A stretch of DNA of 36,954 bases from Actinomycetes bacterium (lineage in GTDB: Bacteria > Actinomycetota > Acidimicrobiia > Acidimicrobiales > Palsa-688). Shown one piece after another: positions 15,069-24,771 of the stretch (positions within the stretch are counted from its first letter, which is position 1; the number at the start of each line of letters is the position of its first letter). A program made the position numbers and the translations under genes. Where the stretch lies: positions 1-36,954 of the forward strand of contig JAKBBA010000034.1 of the NCBI GenBank assembly GCA_021808665.1, written 5' to 3'. The notes beneath the pieces were generated by a model. It was not told the origin of the DNA, searched no databases, and saw only the letters and a list, made by a program, of their open reading frames with translations.

Positions 15069-17309
15069 CTAGTGCCCGTCGAACCCCCCGGGTGCGAGCG
15101 ACGACGCCAGCGCCGATCTCCAAGAGGCCATTACCTCGCTGACAGCGACGTCTAGGGCTCCTTCGATGACGAGGCGCTCGCCGCCTGCCCTTCCCAGCTC
15201 CAAGGCGGCCAGGCCGGCAGCTGCGGCCTTCGAACGCACCTCGGCACTGAGCGCGCCGGGGACGCACATCAAAACCCTAGACGGGCCCTCCCCGAACAGG
15301 TCCGTAGCGGAGGGCTCCTCGCCGAGCGACACCACGAACCCGCAGCCTGAGGCGACGGCCATCTCCGCCAGGGCCACGGCGAGACCACCCTCGGAGACGT
15401 CATGGACGCCGCTTGGGACACCCTGCCCGACGAGGTCAGCTACGAGGCGGAGGAGTCTGCGGTGAACTCCGAAATCCAAGCCGGGAAGGGTCTCCCCCCG
15501 GCCTCTGGTTCCGTGGACTTCCACCGCCCACTTCGAGCCCGACAGGGATGCCTCCACCCGGTCCGGGTGAAGAAGCACGATCAGATCCCCGGGTGTCAGA
15601 GCAGCGACAGGCGGACGCCTCTCGATGCGTTCCACCAGCCCGAGGACAGCCACTACAGGGGTGGGGTCGATGTCAACCCCGCCGCTTTCGTTGTAGAGGC
15701 TCACGTTTCCCCCGACGACGGGAAGCGACAGCTCCCGGCATGCTTCCGCCATCCCGTCTATGGCCTCAGACAGCTGCCACATCACCTCGGGATGCTCCGG
15801 GTTGCCGAAGTTGAGGCAGTTGACCACGGCGACGGGATCCGCCCCGACGCAAGCCACGTTGAGCGCTGATTCGGCGACGAGAAGCGCCGCTCCTTGTCGC
15901 GGGTCGACGGCGCACCAGCGGGAGTTCCCGTCCGTGGAGACGGCAACGCCGCCGTAGGGGATGCCCCGGGCGGGCCGTGGCACGCCGGGAGCGGCGAGGC
16001 GCAAAAGGGCGGCGTCCGCACCTGGCGCAACGACTGTGTTCAAGAAAAGCTGATGGTCGTACTGGCGGTAGATCCAGGAGGGATCCTCAAGCAGGCCGAT
16101 CAGGTCCGAGCCTGGATCGTCGCAGCGAAGCTCGCTCGACGCCGACCCCTCCCGGTGTGACTCGGGGGGAGACATCGGCCTGTGATACAGCGGTGCGTCC
16201 TCGTGGAGGCTGGCGGCGGGAACGTCAGCCAGGACAGGCCCTTCCCACCCGTCGAGTATGCGCAGGCGTCCGGTGTCAGTGACCCGTCCGACGACAGCTG
16301 CGTTCACCTCCCATCGCCGGCACACTTCGAGCACCCGCTCGACGTTGTCGGGGGTGACGATGGCGAGCATCCTCTCCTGGCTTTCGCTGGTCATGATCTC
16401 CCATGCCGTCATCGAGGGCTCCCTGGTAGGGACCGCCGTGACGTCCACGTCCATTCCCACCCCGCCACGCGACGCCGTCTCGCTGGTTGCGCAAGTCAGC
16501 CCAGCTCCTCCAAGGTCTTGGATTCCCAGGACCAACGACTCGTCGAGCAGGCCAAGACACGCCTCGATGAGGCGCTTCTCCTCGTAGGGGTCGCCTACTT
16601 GGACGTTCGGCCTCTTGGAGGCTTCCAGTTCGGCGTCGTCGGTGAAACCCGCGGACGCCAACACGCTGACACCTCCGATCCCGTCCCGGCCCGTCGAGCT
16701 TCCGAGCAGAACCGCCACGTTCCCCGGCCCCGAAGCCTTCCCGAGCACCAGACGGTCGACTGGCAGCACTCCGAGGCAGAGGACGTTTACGAGAGGGTTG
16801 CCTACGAAGGATTCGTCGAAGACGATCTCCCCACCCACCGTTGGAACCCCGACGGAGTTCCCGTAGCCGGAGATCCCCGACACGACTCCGGCGGCTATCC
16901 AGCGCGACCGGGGGTCACTGCGAGGACCGAAACGCAGCGGGTCCATGAGAGCTATCGGCCTTGCACCCATCGTGAAAATGTCCCTGAGGATGCCGCCGAC
17001 CCCTGTCGCAGCACCTTGGTAGGGCTCGATGGCAGACGGATGGTTGTGACTCTCGATGCGGATTGCGACTGCGATGCCACCGCCGGCGTCGATCACTCCG
17101 GCGTTCTCACCCGGGCCGACCAGGACCCTGTCGCCGCTTGTCGGCAAACGCCTGAGATGCACACGACTTGACTTGTAAGAGCAGTGCTCGCTCCACATCA
17201 CTGCGTACATCGCCAGCTCAAGGTGGTTGGCGGGACGGCCCAGTATCTTCTCGATCGACTGCGCCTCCTCATCGGTCAGTCCGAGGGATCGATGAATTAG
17301 GCTGTCCAT
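15069..17309 (-). CDS. purL: Phosphoribosylformylglycinamidine synthase, large subunit (small-type PurL)
   Basis: PurL converts FGAR to FGAM with ATP, using ammonia delivered by PurQ. The 746-residue length is the small type, which works in a complex with PurS and PurQ; both are encoded at 17932-18923. 'MWSEHCSYKSSR' near 38-49 holds the catalytic His42, and 'IESHNHPSAIEPYQGAATGVGG' (in part) is the nucleotide-binding region. 'GGNVSLYNE' and 'GVHDVSEGGLAVALAEM' mark the second half. The start is ATG 17309. It heads the minus-strand set purL-purF-purM and diverges from the small gene at 17482. Confidence 0.95.
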   Translation of the reverse strand: MDSLIHRSLGLTDEEAQSIEKILGRPANHLELAMYAVMWSEHCSYKSSRVHLRRLPTSGDRVLVGPGENAGVIDAGGGIAVAIRIESHNHPSAIEPYQGAATGVGGILRDIFTMGARPIALMDPLRFGPRSDPRSRWIAAGVVSGISGYGNSVGVPTVGGEIVFDESFVGNPLVNVLCLGVLPVDRLVLGKASGPGNVAVLLGSSTGRDGIGGVSVLASAGFTDDAELEASKRPNVQVGDPYEEKRLIEACLGLLDESLVLGIQDLGGAGLTCATSETASRGGVGMDVDVTAVPTREPSMTAWEIMTSESQERMLAIVTPDNVERVLEVCRRWEVNAAVVGRVTDTGRLRILDGWEGPVLADVPAASLHEDAPLYHRPMSPPESHREGSASSELRCDDPGSDLIGLLEDPSWIYRQYDHQLFLNTVVAPGADAALLRLAAPGVPRPARGIPYGGVAVSTDGNSRWCAVDPRQGAALLVAESALNVACVGADPVAVVNCLNFGNPEHPEVMWQLSEAIDGMAEACRELSLPVVGGNVSLYNESGGVDIDPTPVVAVLGLVERIERRPPVAALTPGDLIVLLHPDRVEASLSGSKWAVEVHGTRGRGETLPGLDFGVHRRLLRLVADLVGQGVPSGVHDVSEGGLAVALAEMAVASGCGFVVSLGEEPSATDLFGEGPSRVLMCVPGALSAEVRSKAAAAGLAALELGRAGGERLVIEGALDVAVSEVMASWRSALASSLAPGGFDGH

Positions 17310-17412
17310 CGGCCTCTACACTACCCGGCCGAGGCAGCGCCGAGGGACAGCCGGATCAGGCACATGTCACACGGCGGGGGCGACGCGTGCCCGGTCCTCA
17401 GCAGAAAATCTG

Positions 17413-17440
17413 TTGTAGTAAATAACGTGGAAACTATAGA
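17413..17440 (+). promoter_or_regulatory. Putative promoter of the small plus-strand gene
   Basis: TTGTAG (17413-17418) and TATAGA (17435-17440) are separated by 16 bases in an AT-rich island about 40 bases before ATG 17482. The match to a housekeeping sigma consensus is moderate. Confidence 0.4.
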
Positions 17441-17481
17441 GGGTTCAACGGTTGGGACTTAGTTATGGAATACTGTTAAAC

Positions 17482-17919
17482 ATGCCTCCCAAAGCCCCTT
17501 CCAAAACTCCGAAACAATCCAAGTCGGCGATGTCAGCAGAGCACAAGCAGGCTCTTGCTATAGGCCGCGACGAAAGCCGTGCGATCAGGCTGTATCTCGA
17601 AGCCCTGGAGGCACACAAGCCACGTCGCGGCCGGAGGAGGACCATCGAAGGCATCAATGCGCGTTTGGAGCGCATCGAGGCGGAGCTCGCCGAGGCTGAT
17701 CCCCTGACCAGGGTGCATCTGGCTCAAGAGAGACTGAACCTTCAGGAGGAACTGGCCAGCAGGCAGGAAGCCGTCGATCTGAGCGAGCTTGAGGAGGAGT
17801 TCGTCCGAGCGGCAGCCGGCTACAGCCAGCGCAAGGGTATCACATACGCTGCATGGCGCGACGCTGGAGTGGACGCGACTGTGCTCAAAAGAGCCGGAAT
17901 TCCCCGCACCCGCGGTTAG
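17482..17919 (+). CDS. Conserved small coiled-coil protein, unknown function
   Basis: The predicted protein has 145 residues. The N-terminus is Lys/Pro/Ser-rich (MPPKAPSKTPKQ), followed by 'MSAEHKQALAIGRDESRAIRLYLEAL' (in part), a basic 'HKPRRGRRRT', a long charged coiled coil rich in Glu and Leu (about 60-115), and a C-terminal 'YSQRKGITYAAWRDAGV' ending in 'LKRAGIPRTRG'. From memory, very similar proteins occur across actinobacteria without an assigned role; I cannot confirm this here. The basic ends and coiled coil suggest a nucleic-acid or scaffold role, which is inference. The frame extends back to TTG 17452, but ATG 17482 begins the recognisable region. It splits the minus-strand purine genes and converges on purQ with a 12-base gap. 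Confidence 0.8.
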   Translation: MPPKAPSKTPKQSKSAMSAEHKQALAIGRDESRAIRLYLEALEAHKPRRGRRRTIEGINARLERIEAELAEADPLTRVHLAQERLNLQEELASRQEAVDLSELEEEFVRAAAGYSQRKGITYAAWRDAGVDATVLKRAGIPRTRG

Positions 17920-17931
17920 GGGCTCCTAGGC

Positions 17932-18609
17932 TCAGATACGGGCGGCCGCACCGGAGCGTACGAGCGCTCTTAGCATCGTTAAACCGTCAGTCGAACCGCT
18001 AAGTGGGTCGACTGCCCTCTCCGGGTGCGGCATCAGCCCGACCACGTTGCCTTCGGCATTGGATACGCCAGCGATTGACGCAACAGAACCGTTCGGATTA
18101 ACCACATAGCGTGCGACGATCCGACCCTCAGACTCGAGCTCTGCGAGGGTGCGCTCGTCGCAAATGTAGTTACCCTCGAAATGGTTTATTGGTATCCGCA
18201 GTCGAGTCCCGGCCGGTATACCAGCGCTCAGTACGCACCGTTCGCTTTCGATCTGTATCTCGGCATCGTCGCAGACGAATGTCAGGCCGCTGTTCTTCTG
18301 CAAAGCTCCGGGCAGCAGTCGGGCCTCGGTGAGAACCTGGAAGCCGTTGCATATGCCGACTACCGGGCCTCCTCCAGCTGCGAAGGATCCCACAGCGTTC
18401 ATGATCGGCGAGAACCTTGCGAGCGCTCCTGGTCGCAGGTAGTCGCCATGAGCGAACCCACCAGGAAGGACCACAGCGTCGACACCTTGAAGTGACGTTT
18501 CTGTGTGCCACAACAGCCTCGGGGTGGCACCGGCCGCCTCCAATGCTTCAGCCACGTCGTGTTCGCAGTTCGACCCGGGGAACACCACAACTGCTACGAC
18601 GGCGCTCAC
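17932..18609 (-). CDS. purQ: Phosphoribosylformylglycinamidine synthase, glutaminase subunit
   Basis: PurQ is the class-I glutamine amidotransferase that feeds ammonia to PurL. 'VVVFPGSNCEHD' opens the protein; the nucleophile is Cys87 in 'GICNGFQVL', with His195 and Glu197 in 'MPHPERA'. 'LPGGFAHGDYLRPG' is also typical. GTG 18609 overlaps the purS stop as GTGA and gives 225 residues, the family length; the longer open frame to 18735 lies inside purS. Confidence 0.95.
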   Translation of the reverse strand: MSAVVAVVVFPGSNCEHDVAEALEAAGATPRLLWHTETSLQGVDAVVLPGGFAHGDYLRPGALARFSPIMNAVGSFAAGGGPVVGICNGFQVLTEARLLPGALQKNSGLTFVCDDAEIQIESERCVLSAGIPAGTRLRIPINHFEGNYICDERTLAELESEGRIVARYVVNPNGSVASIAGVSNAEGNVVGLMPHPERAVDPLSGSTDGLTMLRALVRSGAAARI

Positions 18610-18923
18610 GATCCGCTGACCAGTCCGGCCCCGGCGCCCGTCGGAGCCCCACCCAGGGGCTCCGCGAGCTGAGCGGAATCCTCGACGGTGATCACCGACT
18701 CTTCGATGACCGGGTTCGTCAGGAGGCGACTGCACAGATCCTCGGCGCTCCGGCGGGCCTCTCGAGCGTCGGAGGCCTGCACTTCGAAGCGGTAGGACTT
18801 CCCGGCCCGCACGTTGCGGACACCTGAGAAGCCGAGGGTTCCGAGCGCCTTTTCTATAGTCGCTCCCTGTGGGTCGGCTATGCCCCGACGGAGGCGGACT
18901 TCTACTAGAACTTCGAATATCAC
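18606..18923 (-). CDS. purS: Phosphoribosylformylglycinamidine synthase subunit PurS
   Basis: PurS bridges PurL and PurQ. The 105-residue protein shows 'FEVLVEVRLRRGIADPQGATIEKAL' (in part), 'GVRNVRAGKSYRFEV' and 'CSRLLTNPVIEES'. GTG 18923 follows GGGAG by six bases and overlaps the purC stop as GTGA. PurS proteins are usually about 80-85 residues; here a Gly/Ala/Pro tail of about 20 residues follows the conserved core, with no recognisable motif. Confidence 0.93.
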   Translation of the reverse strand: MIFEVLVEVRLRRGIADPQGATIEKALGTLGFSGVRNVRAGKSYRFEVQASDAREARRSAEDLCSRLLTNPVIEESVITVEDSAQLAEPLGGAPTGAGAGLVSGS

Positions 18924-19858
18924 TGCCAGCTCCCTTGTTCGCTGTCCGCTTGTCGCACTCCGGGCCAGTCGTCGAAGGACAGGCCGGTCAGACGTTCGTA
19001 GGCTTCGACGTACCGGGCTCGGGTGGCGGCCACGACTTGCTCTGTCAGCTTCGGCGGCGGTGGTGTTTTGTCCCAACCGGTAGCTTCCAACCAGTCTCTG
19101 AGAGGCTGCTTGTCGAACGACGGAGGTGTAGATCCAGGCGACCAGCGCTCCGCCGGCCAGAACCTGGACGAGTCCGGGGTGATCACCTCGTCGCAGATCG
19201 AGAGCTTGCCGTCTATGAATCCCAGTTCGAACTTGGTGTCGGCGACGATAATCCCCTTCTGCGCTCCTAGCTTCACCGCTGTGTCATAGGCGGCAAGGCA
19301 GATGTCGCGTGCTTCGGCGGCGACCCGTTCACCCAGGATGTGTGCAGCCTCGTCGAAGGATATGTTCACGTCGTGGCCCGTCTCCGCCTTGGTGGAAGGC
19401 GTAAAGAGCGCCTGGGGAAGAGCCGACGAACGCTGCAGTCCCGCTTGGAGCGGTACTTGGTGCACGGTAGACGTCTCGGCGTACTCCACCCAGGCGGAGC
19501 CGGCGAGATAACCCCGCACGATGCACTCGACCGGGAGCATCTCGGCTTTGCGCACCACCATCACCCGGCCGGCCAGAGAGCTCCGGGCGTCTGGGGAGAC
19601 GACGTCGGGCACGTCGGCGGACACCAGATGGTTGGGCGCTACATCTGCCAGACGATCCAGCCAGAAGCAGGTCAGGGCTGTCAGAACCCTTCCCTTGTCC
19701 GGTATCGGCTCCGCCATGACCACGTCGAAGGCTGAGACCCGGTCAGATGCCACAAACAGTAGGTGTTCTGCGTCGATCTCGTACACGTCGCGCACCTTGC
19801 CCGACGCCACGTGGACGAGGCCGATCTCAGCACGCGGATTGGACGGCCCAGCTGTCAC
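18920..19858 (-). CDS. purC: SAICAR synthetase (phosphoribosylaminoimidazole-succinocarboxamide synthase)
   Basis: PurC joins aspartate to CAIR using ATP. Diagnostic segments are 'GKVRDVYEID', 'SDRVSAFDVVM', 'IPDKGRVLT', 'VECIVRGYLAGSAW' and 'IVADTKFELGF', with 'DEVITPDSSRFWP' near 220. The 312-residue length is normal for the longer bacterial/yeast-like form. GTG 19858 overlaps the purD stop as GTGA; the long open frame up to 20608 lies inside purD. Confidence 0.95.
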   Translation of the reverse strand: MTAGPSNPRAEIGLVHVASGKVRDVYEIDAEHLLFVASDRVSAFDVVMAEPIPDKGRVLTALTCFWLDRLADVAPNHLVSADVPDVVSPDARSSLAGRVMVVRKAEMLPVECIVRGYLAGSAWVEYAETSTVHQVPLQAGLQRSSALPQALFTPSTKAETGHDVNISFDEAAHILGERVAAEARDICLAAYDTAVKLGAQKGIIVADTKFELGFIDGKLSICDEVITPDSSRFWPAERWSPGSTPPSFDKQPLRDWLEATGWDKTPPPPKLTEQVVAATRARYVEAYERLTGLSFDDWPGVRQADSEQGSWQ

Positions 19859-21183
19859 TTCACGCCCCCGGCGCCGGCTAGTCCCACTGCCTGCGTTGCG
19901 CTCAGGCCGATGTCGTTTCGCCACCAGGCTCCCGGCCAGCGGATCGACCGAACACCTTGGTAGGCGAGCGCTCTGGCTTCGCTCAGCGAGGGCCCGGTTC
20001 CTGTCACTGATATCACCCTCCCACCAGCAGTTATCAAAGTCCCCGATCCCGCCGGGTCGCTGTCGTGGTGACCGCCGCCGTGCCCTTGGGGCGACGACGC
20101 AACCCCGGCGCAGAAGACCTCCGCTCCGCCGGGAAGGTTCGGTCCGAGACCGCTGATCACCCCGCCCACCCTCGGCGCATCGGGATACCCCGGGGCGGCC
20201 ATCACGACGCACACGGACACGTCCGGCCCAAAAAGCGGGGCTTCGGCGTCGCCGAGACGCCCGGCGGCCGCAGCGGCGAGGAGGCCTGCGAAGTCCCCTT
20301 GTAAGCGGGCCAGCACCGCCTGGGTCTCCGGGTCTCCGAAGCGCACGTTGAACTCCAGCACCTTGGGGCCGTCGGAGGTCAGGATCAAACCGGCGTAGAG
20401 AACCCCCCGGTAGTCGATGCCTCGGGAGGACAGGGCTTCCAGGGTGGGTTCTACGGCCGTCCTCATCACCTCGTCGACGAGTTCGCCGTCTGCATCCGGC
20501 ACCGGCGAGAAGGCGCCCATCCCGCCCGTGTTCGGGCCGAGGTCCCCATCGAAGGCTCGCTTGTGATCCCTGGCAGGGGCGAGGGCTACTGCGGTTCTCC
20601 CGTCGCATACGGCCATAACCGACAGCTCAGGGCCGATCAGGGCCTCTTCGATGACAACACGGCGCCCGGCGTCGCCGAACGACGCTCCGGCTAGCTTCGC
20701 TAGCACATCAGCCTCGGCCTGGTTGAGGTCCCCGGTGACGAGAACCCCCTTCCCAGCGGCCAGCCCGTCGGTCTTTACGACCCAAGGGCCGGGAAGGGAC
20801 CGCAGGAACTCAACCGCCGGACCCGGAGAGTCGAACACCTCGTAGGCCGCCGTCGGAACACCGGCGTCTGCTAGGACCTGCTTCATCCAGGCTTTGGATC
20901 CCTCGAGTCTTGCACCGTCGGCACCCGGGCCGAACACTGTGCGACCGCGCGCCCTAAGCCGGTCGGCTAGTCCTTCTACGAGCGGGACTTCTGGGCCGAT
21001 CACGAACAGGTCCGCGTCCAGCGCTTCCGCAGGGCCTTCGACGCAGGTAACCCCGAGCGCTTGCATCCCTGGATTTCCCGGGCAGACCACCACCTCCGCG
21101 CCACGCGACAGGGCGACGGCGAGGGCGTGCTCACGCCCGCCGGAACCCACGACGCACACCGTCGGAATCGACGCGACCGCCAT
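19855..21183 (-). CDS. purD: Phosphoribosylamine-glycine ligase (GAR synthetase)
   Basis: PurD ligates glycine to phosphoribosylamine. The 442-residue ATP-grasp protein has 'VVGSGGREHALA', 'IGPEVPLVEGLAD', 'VVKTDGLAAGKGV', 'ARDHKRAFDGDLGPNTGGMGA' (in part) and 'EFNVRFGDPETQ'. In the C-terminal domain a Gly/His-rich segment (about residues 363-381, with GHGGGHHDSD) precedes 'LITAGGRVISVTG'; E. coli PurD has a much shorter loop there. The start codon ATG 21183 abuts the purA stop directly. Confidence 0.95.
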   Translation of the reverse strand: MAVASIPTVCVVGSGGREHALAVALSRGAEVVVCPGNPGMQALGVTCVEGPAEALDADLFVIGPEVPLVEGLADRLRARGRTVFGPGADGARLEGSKAWMKQVLADAGVPTAAYEVFDSPGPAVEFLRSLPGPWVVKTDGLAAGKGVLVTGDLNQAEADVLAKLAGASFGDAGRRVVIEEALIGPELSVMAVCDGRTAVALAPARDHKRAFDGDLGPNTGGMGAFSPVPDADGELVDEVMRTAVEPTLEALSSRGIDYRGVLYAGLILTSDGPKVLEFNVRFGDPETQAVLARLQGDFAGLLAAAAAGRLGDAEAPLFGPDVSVCVVMAAPGYPDAPRVGGVISGLGPNLPGGAEVFCAGVASSPQGHGGGHHDSDPAGSGTLITAGGRVISVTGTGPSLSEARALAYQGVRSIRWPGAWWRNDIGLSATQAVGLAGAGGVK

Positions 21184-22521
<1,338 letters not shown>

Positions 22522-24771
22522 TCACTCCAAGCCTTTCGCGAGCTTCGACGGCCACCAGAACCGCCGGCCGATGTCGTGGGCCAAGCCCGGCACGAGGACG
22601 GACCTCACTACGATCGTGTCCAGCAGGACGCCGAAAGCGACGGAGAAGCCAAGCTCGGCGAGGAACACGAGCGGGAGAACGCCGAGGACGGCGAACGTAG
22701 CGGCGAGGACCACCCCGGCTGAGGTGATGACCCCGCCGGTTACGGCCAGACCCCGGGTGACACCTTGCCTGGTGCCGTGTATGGCAGCTTCCTCGCGGAT
22801 GCGGGTAACCAGGAAGATGTTGTAGTCGACACCCAGAGCGACCAAGAAGACGAAGGCGAACAGCGGTAACGACTGATCAGCGTGGGCGAAGCCGAACAGA
22901 TGCGAGAACACCAACGCGGAGACGCCCAAGGTCGCCAAGTACGACAAGATCACGGTCGCCACGAGGAGCACAGGTCCGAGGACCGACCGCAGAAGGGCCA
23001 TCAGCACCGCAAGTATCACCACCAGCACGACCGGGATTATCAGGTTCCTGTCGTGGCGTACTGCCTGCGCAGTGTCGTAGTTCACGGCTGTCTCACCTCC
23101 CACCAGGGCGTGCGCCCCTGGTATAGCAGCGACCGCCGCCCGAATACGCAGCATCGTGGCGGTGGCTTGCGGGGAGGTGTACACCGATTTAAGCGTCGCG
23201 TCGACGAGAAGCTTCCCGTCCACCGGCGACACCTGAAAGCGGGGCGGCACGCACCCACCGGAGCCGACCGGCGCTACCTGAGACGCCGAAGCGCCCCCAG
23301 CCGAAGCGCCCCCAGCCGAAGCGCCGGAGAACGATGCCGCCAGGCGGGCGTAGTCCGCTTCGACACAAACCGACCCGGGCGCAGTCGCGACCCCGGGGAT
23401 TCGCGAGACCTCTGAGATCACCGACGGCACGGCGGCGGTGTCGGCAACTATCTGCACCGGGGCTCCGGCACCCTGAGGAAAGTGCGCGTCGTAGATCTGC
23501 TGGCCTACGACGGCGTCGGGTTTGTTCGTGAAAGTCTGCGACGTGGACAGCATGCCCGGGTTGAGCGACACGACAGCGGTGGCCAGCCCGGCTAGGACTA
23601 CGGCCGTCACGATCCACGTCGGGCGGTCGTGAGCGACGACGGCCTTGGCGAACCGGCTCCATGCCCCGTGGGTCACCGGGTCGCCTTCGTGGTCGACTCG
23701 GGGAACTCGCGGCCAGAACACCCCGCGGGGCACTACCGTAAGAGCCAGCGGCAAGAAGGTGAGCATCACCGCCAAAGTGCAGGCAATACCTATGGCGCAC
23801 ACAGGTCCCAGGCTGCGATCGGAGTTGAGCTCGCCGAATTCGAGGCAAAGCAATCCCAGTATCACCGTCGTGGCCGACGCTGCTATAGGCGGCGAGGCCC
23901 GCTTCCAGGCTTTGGTCATCGCCTCCAGCCTGCTGTCGTAGTTGTGGAGCTCCTCCCGGTACCGGCTGACTATGAGCAGCGCATAGTCTGTTCCCGCACC
24001 CAGCACGAGGACCGACAGAATCCCCTGGCTCTCGCCGTTGAGCGTGATCAGGTTGTGGTAGGCGAGCTCGTAGACGACCAAGCTCGCCGCTCCTAGTGCC
24101 AGGACAGCGCTAAAAAGCGGAAAGAACCACAGCACCGGGCTTCTATACACGACAAGCAAGATGACGACCACGACCAGGCCGGCCGCCGCGAGCAGAGCTC
24201 CGTCGATGCCGCTGAAGGAGTCGATCAACGCTACCAGCAGACCTCCTGGGCCTGCGCTGTGCACGACGACTCCCCGGGGAACTCCGGCTCGTGCTAGGGC
24301 GAGAACGCTTTTCTCCACCGAAGCCAGCGTCGTCCCGCTCACGCTGACCGAGCCGTTCTGGCCTACGAGTGGCACCGACACGCTGGCGGTAGCGCCATCC
24401 GACGCGAACTCATCCGAACCTACCTGCGTCGCGTCGACACCGGGCAGCGCCTTGAAGCGGGCGACCTCAGCTTCTATAGCCGAGCGGTCGGCGGCGCTGA
24501 GACCGCCTTGGCGTTGGTAGACGACGAAACCTGGAACCGCCTGCACCGACTGGAATTTCTGCGCCAGGTCATTAACTTTCGTGGACGGCGCCGACGCGGG
24601 CAGGAAAGCCGTGTTGGAGTTCTTCTGGACCGAAGCGAGCTTCCCTTGGAACGAGCCTCCCGCCAGGCCAAAGATGAGCCACAGCACTCCGAGAACGGCG
24701 ACGGTCCTAGCGCCCCGACCTAGGCGGGGACGCCTACGGGATCTCTGATCAGGCAAGGACCAGACCGCCAC
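22522..24771 (-). CDS. MMPL/RND-family membrane transporter
   Basis: The 749-residue protein has the MMPL layout: TM1 (about 23-41), a large extracytoplasmic loop (about 42-190), five TM segments (about 190-350), a cytoplasmic stretch, TM7 (about 385-408), a second external loop (about 410-575) and five more TM segments. The family TM motifs are '[17 protein letters not shown]' and '[17 protein letters not shown]'. Such proteins export lipids, siderophores or drugs by proton coupling; the substrate is unknown. It begins at GTG 24771 (or TTG 24756), overlapping the clpB end by 23 bases, and ends about 50 bases before purA. A short Gly/Ala/Ser repeat interrupts the second external loop. Confidence 0.9.
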   Translation of the reverse strand: MAVWSLPDQRSRRRPRLGRGARTVAVLGVLWLIFGLAGGSFQGKLASVQKNSNTAFLPASAPSTKVNDLAQKFQSVQAVPGFVVYQRQGGLSAADRSAIEAEVARFKALPGVDATQVGSDEFASDGATASVSVPLVGQNGSVSVSGTTLASVEKSVLALARAGVPRGVVVHSAGPGGLLVALIDSFSGIDGALLAAAGLVVVVILLVVYRSPVLWFFPLFSAVLALGAASLVVYELAYHNLITLNGESQGILSVLVLGAGTDYALLIVSRYREELHNYDSRLEAMTKAWKRASPPIAASATTVILGLLCLEFGELNSDRSLGPVCAIGIACTLAVMLTFLPLALTVVPRGVFWPRVPRVDHEGDPVTHGAWSRFAKAVVAHDRPTWIVTAVVLAGLATAVVSLNPGMLSTSQTFTNKPDAVVGQQIYDAHFPQGAGAPVQIVADTAAVPSVISEVSRIPGVATAPGSVCVEADYARLAASFSGASAGGASAGGASASQVAPVGSGGCVPPRFQVSPVDGKLLVDATLKSVYTSPQATATMLRIRAAVAAIPGAHALVGGETAVNYDTAQAVRHDRNLIIPVVLVVILAVLMALLRSVLGPVLLVATVILSYLATLGVSALVFSHLFGFAHADQSLPLFAFVFLVALGVDYNIFLVTRIREEAAIHGTRQGVTRGLAVTGGVITSAGVVLAATFAVLGVLPLVFLAELGFSVAFGVLLDTIVVRSVLVPGLAHDIGRRFWWPSKLAKGLE
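23285..23325. repeat. 15-bp tandem repeat within the MMPL gene, 2.7 copies
   Basis: Two identical 15-base units (23285-23299 and 23300-23314) plus 11 bases of a third encode GASAG-type residues in the second external loop. In-frame slippage would only change linker length. Confidence 0.8.

Noticed and set aside
15031..15267. N-terminal extension of purF
   Set aside because: It mostly lies inside the purL coding region in another frame and encodes Arg-rich sequence unlike PurF.
17920..17931. Possible bidirectional terminator between the small plus-strand gene and purQ
   Set aside because: There is only a CCTAGG-centred imperfect palindrome with no loop and no T-run.
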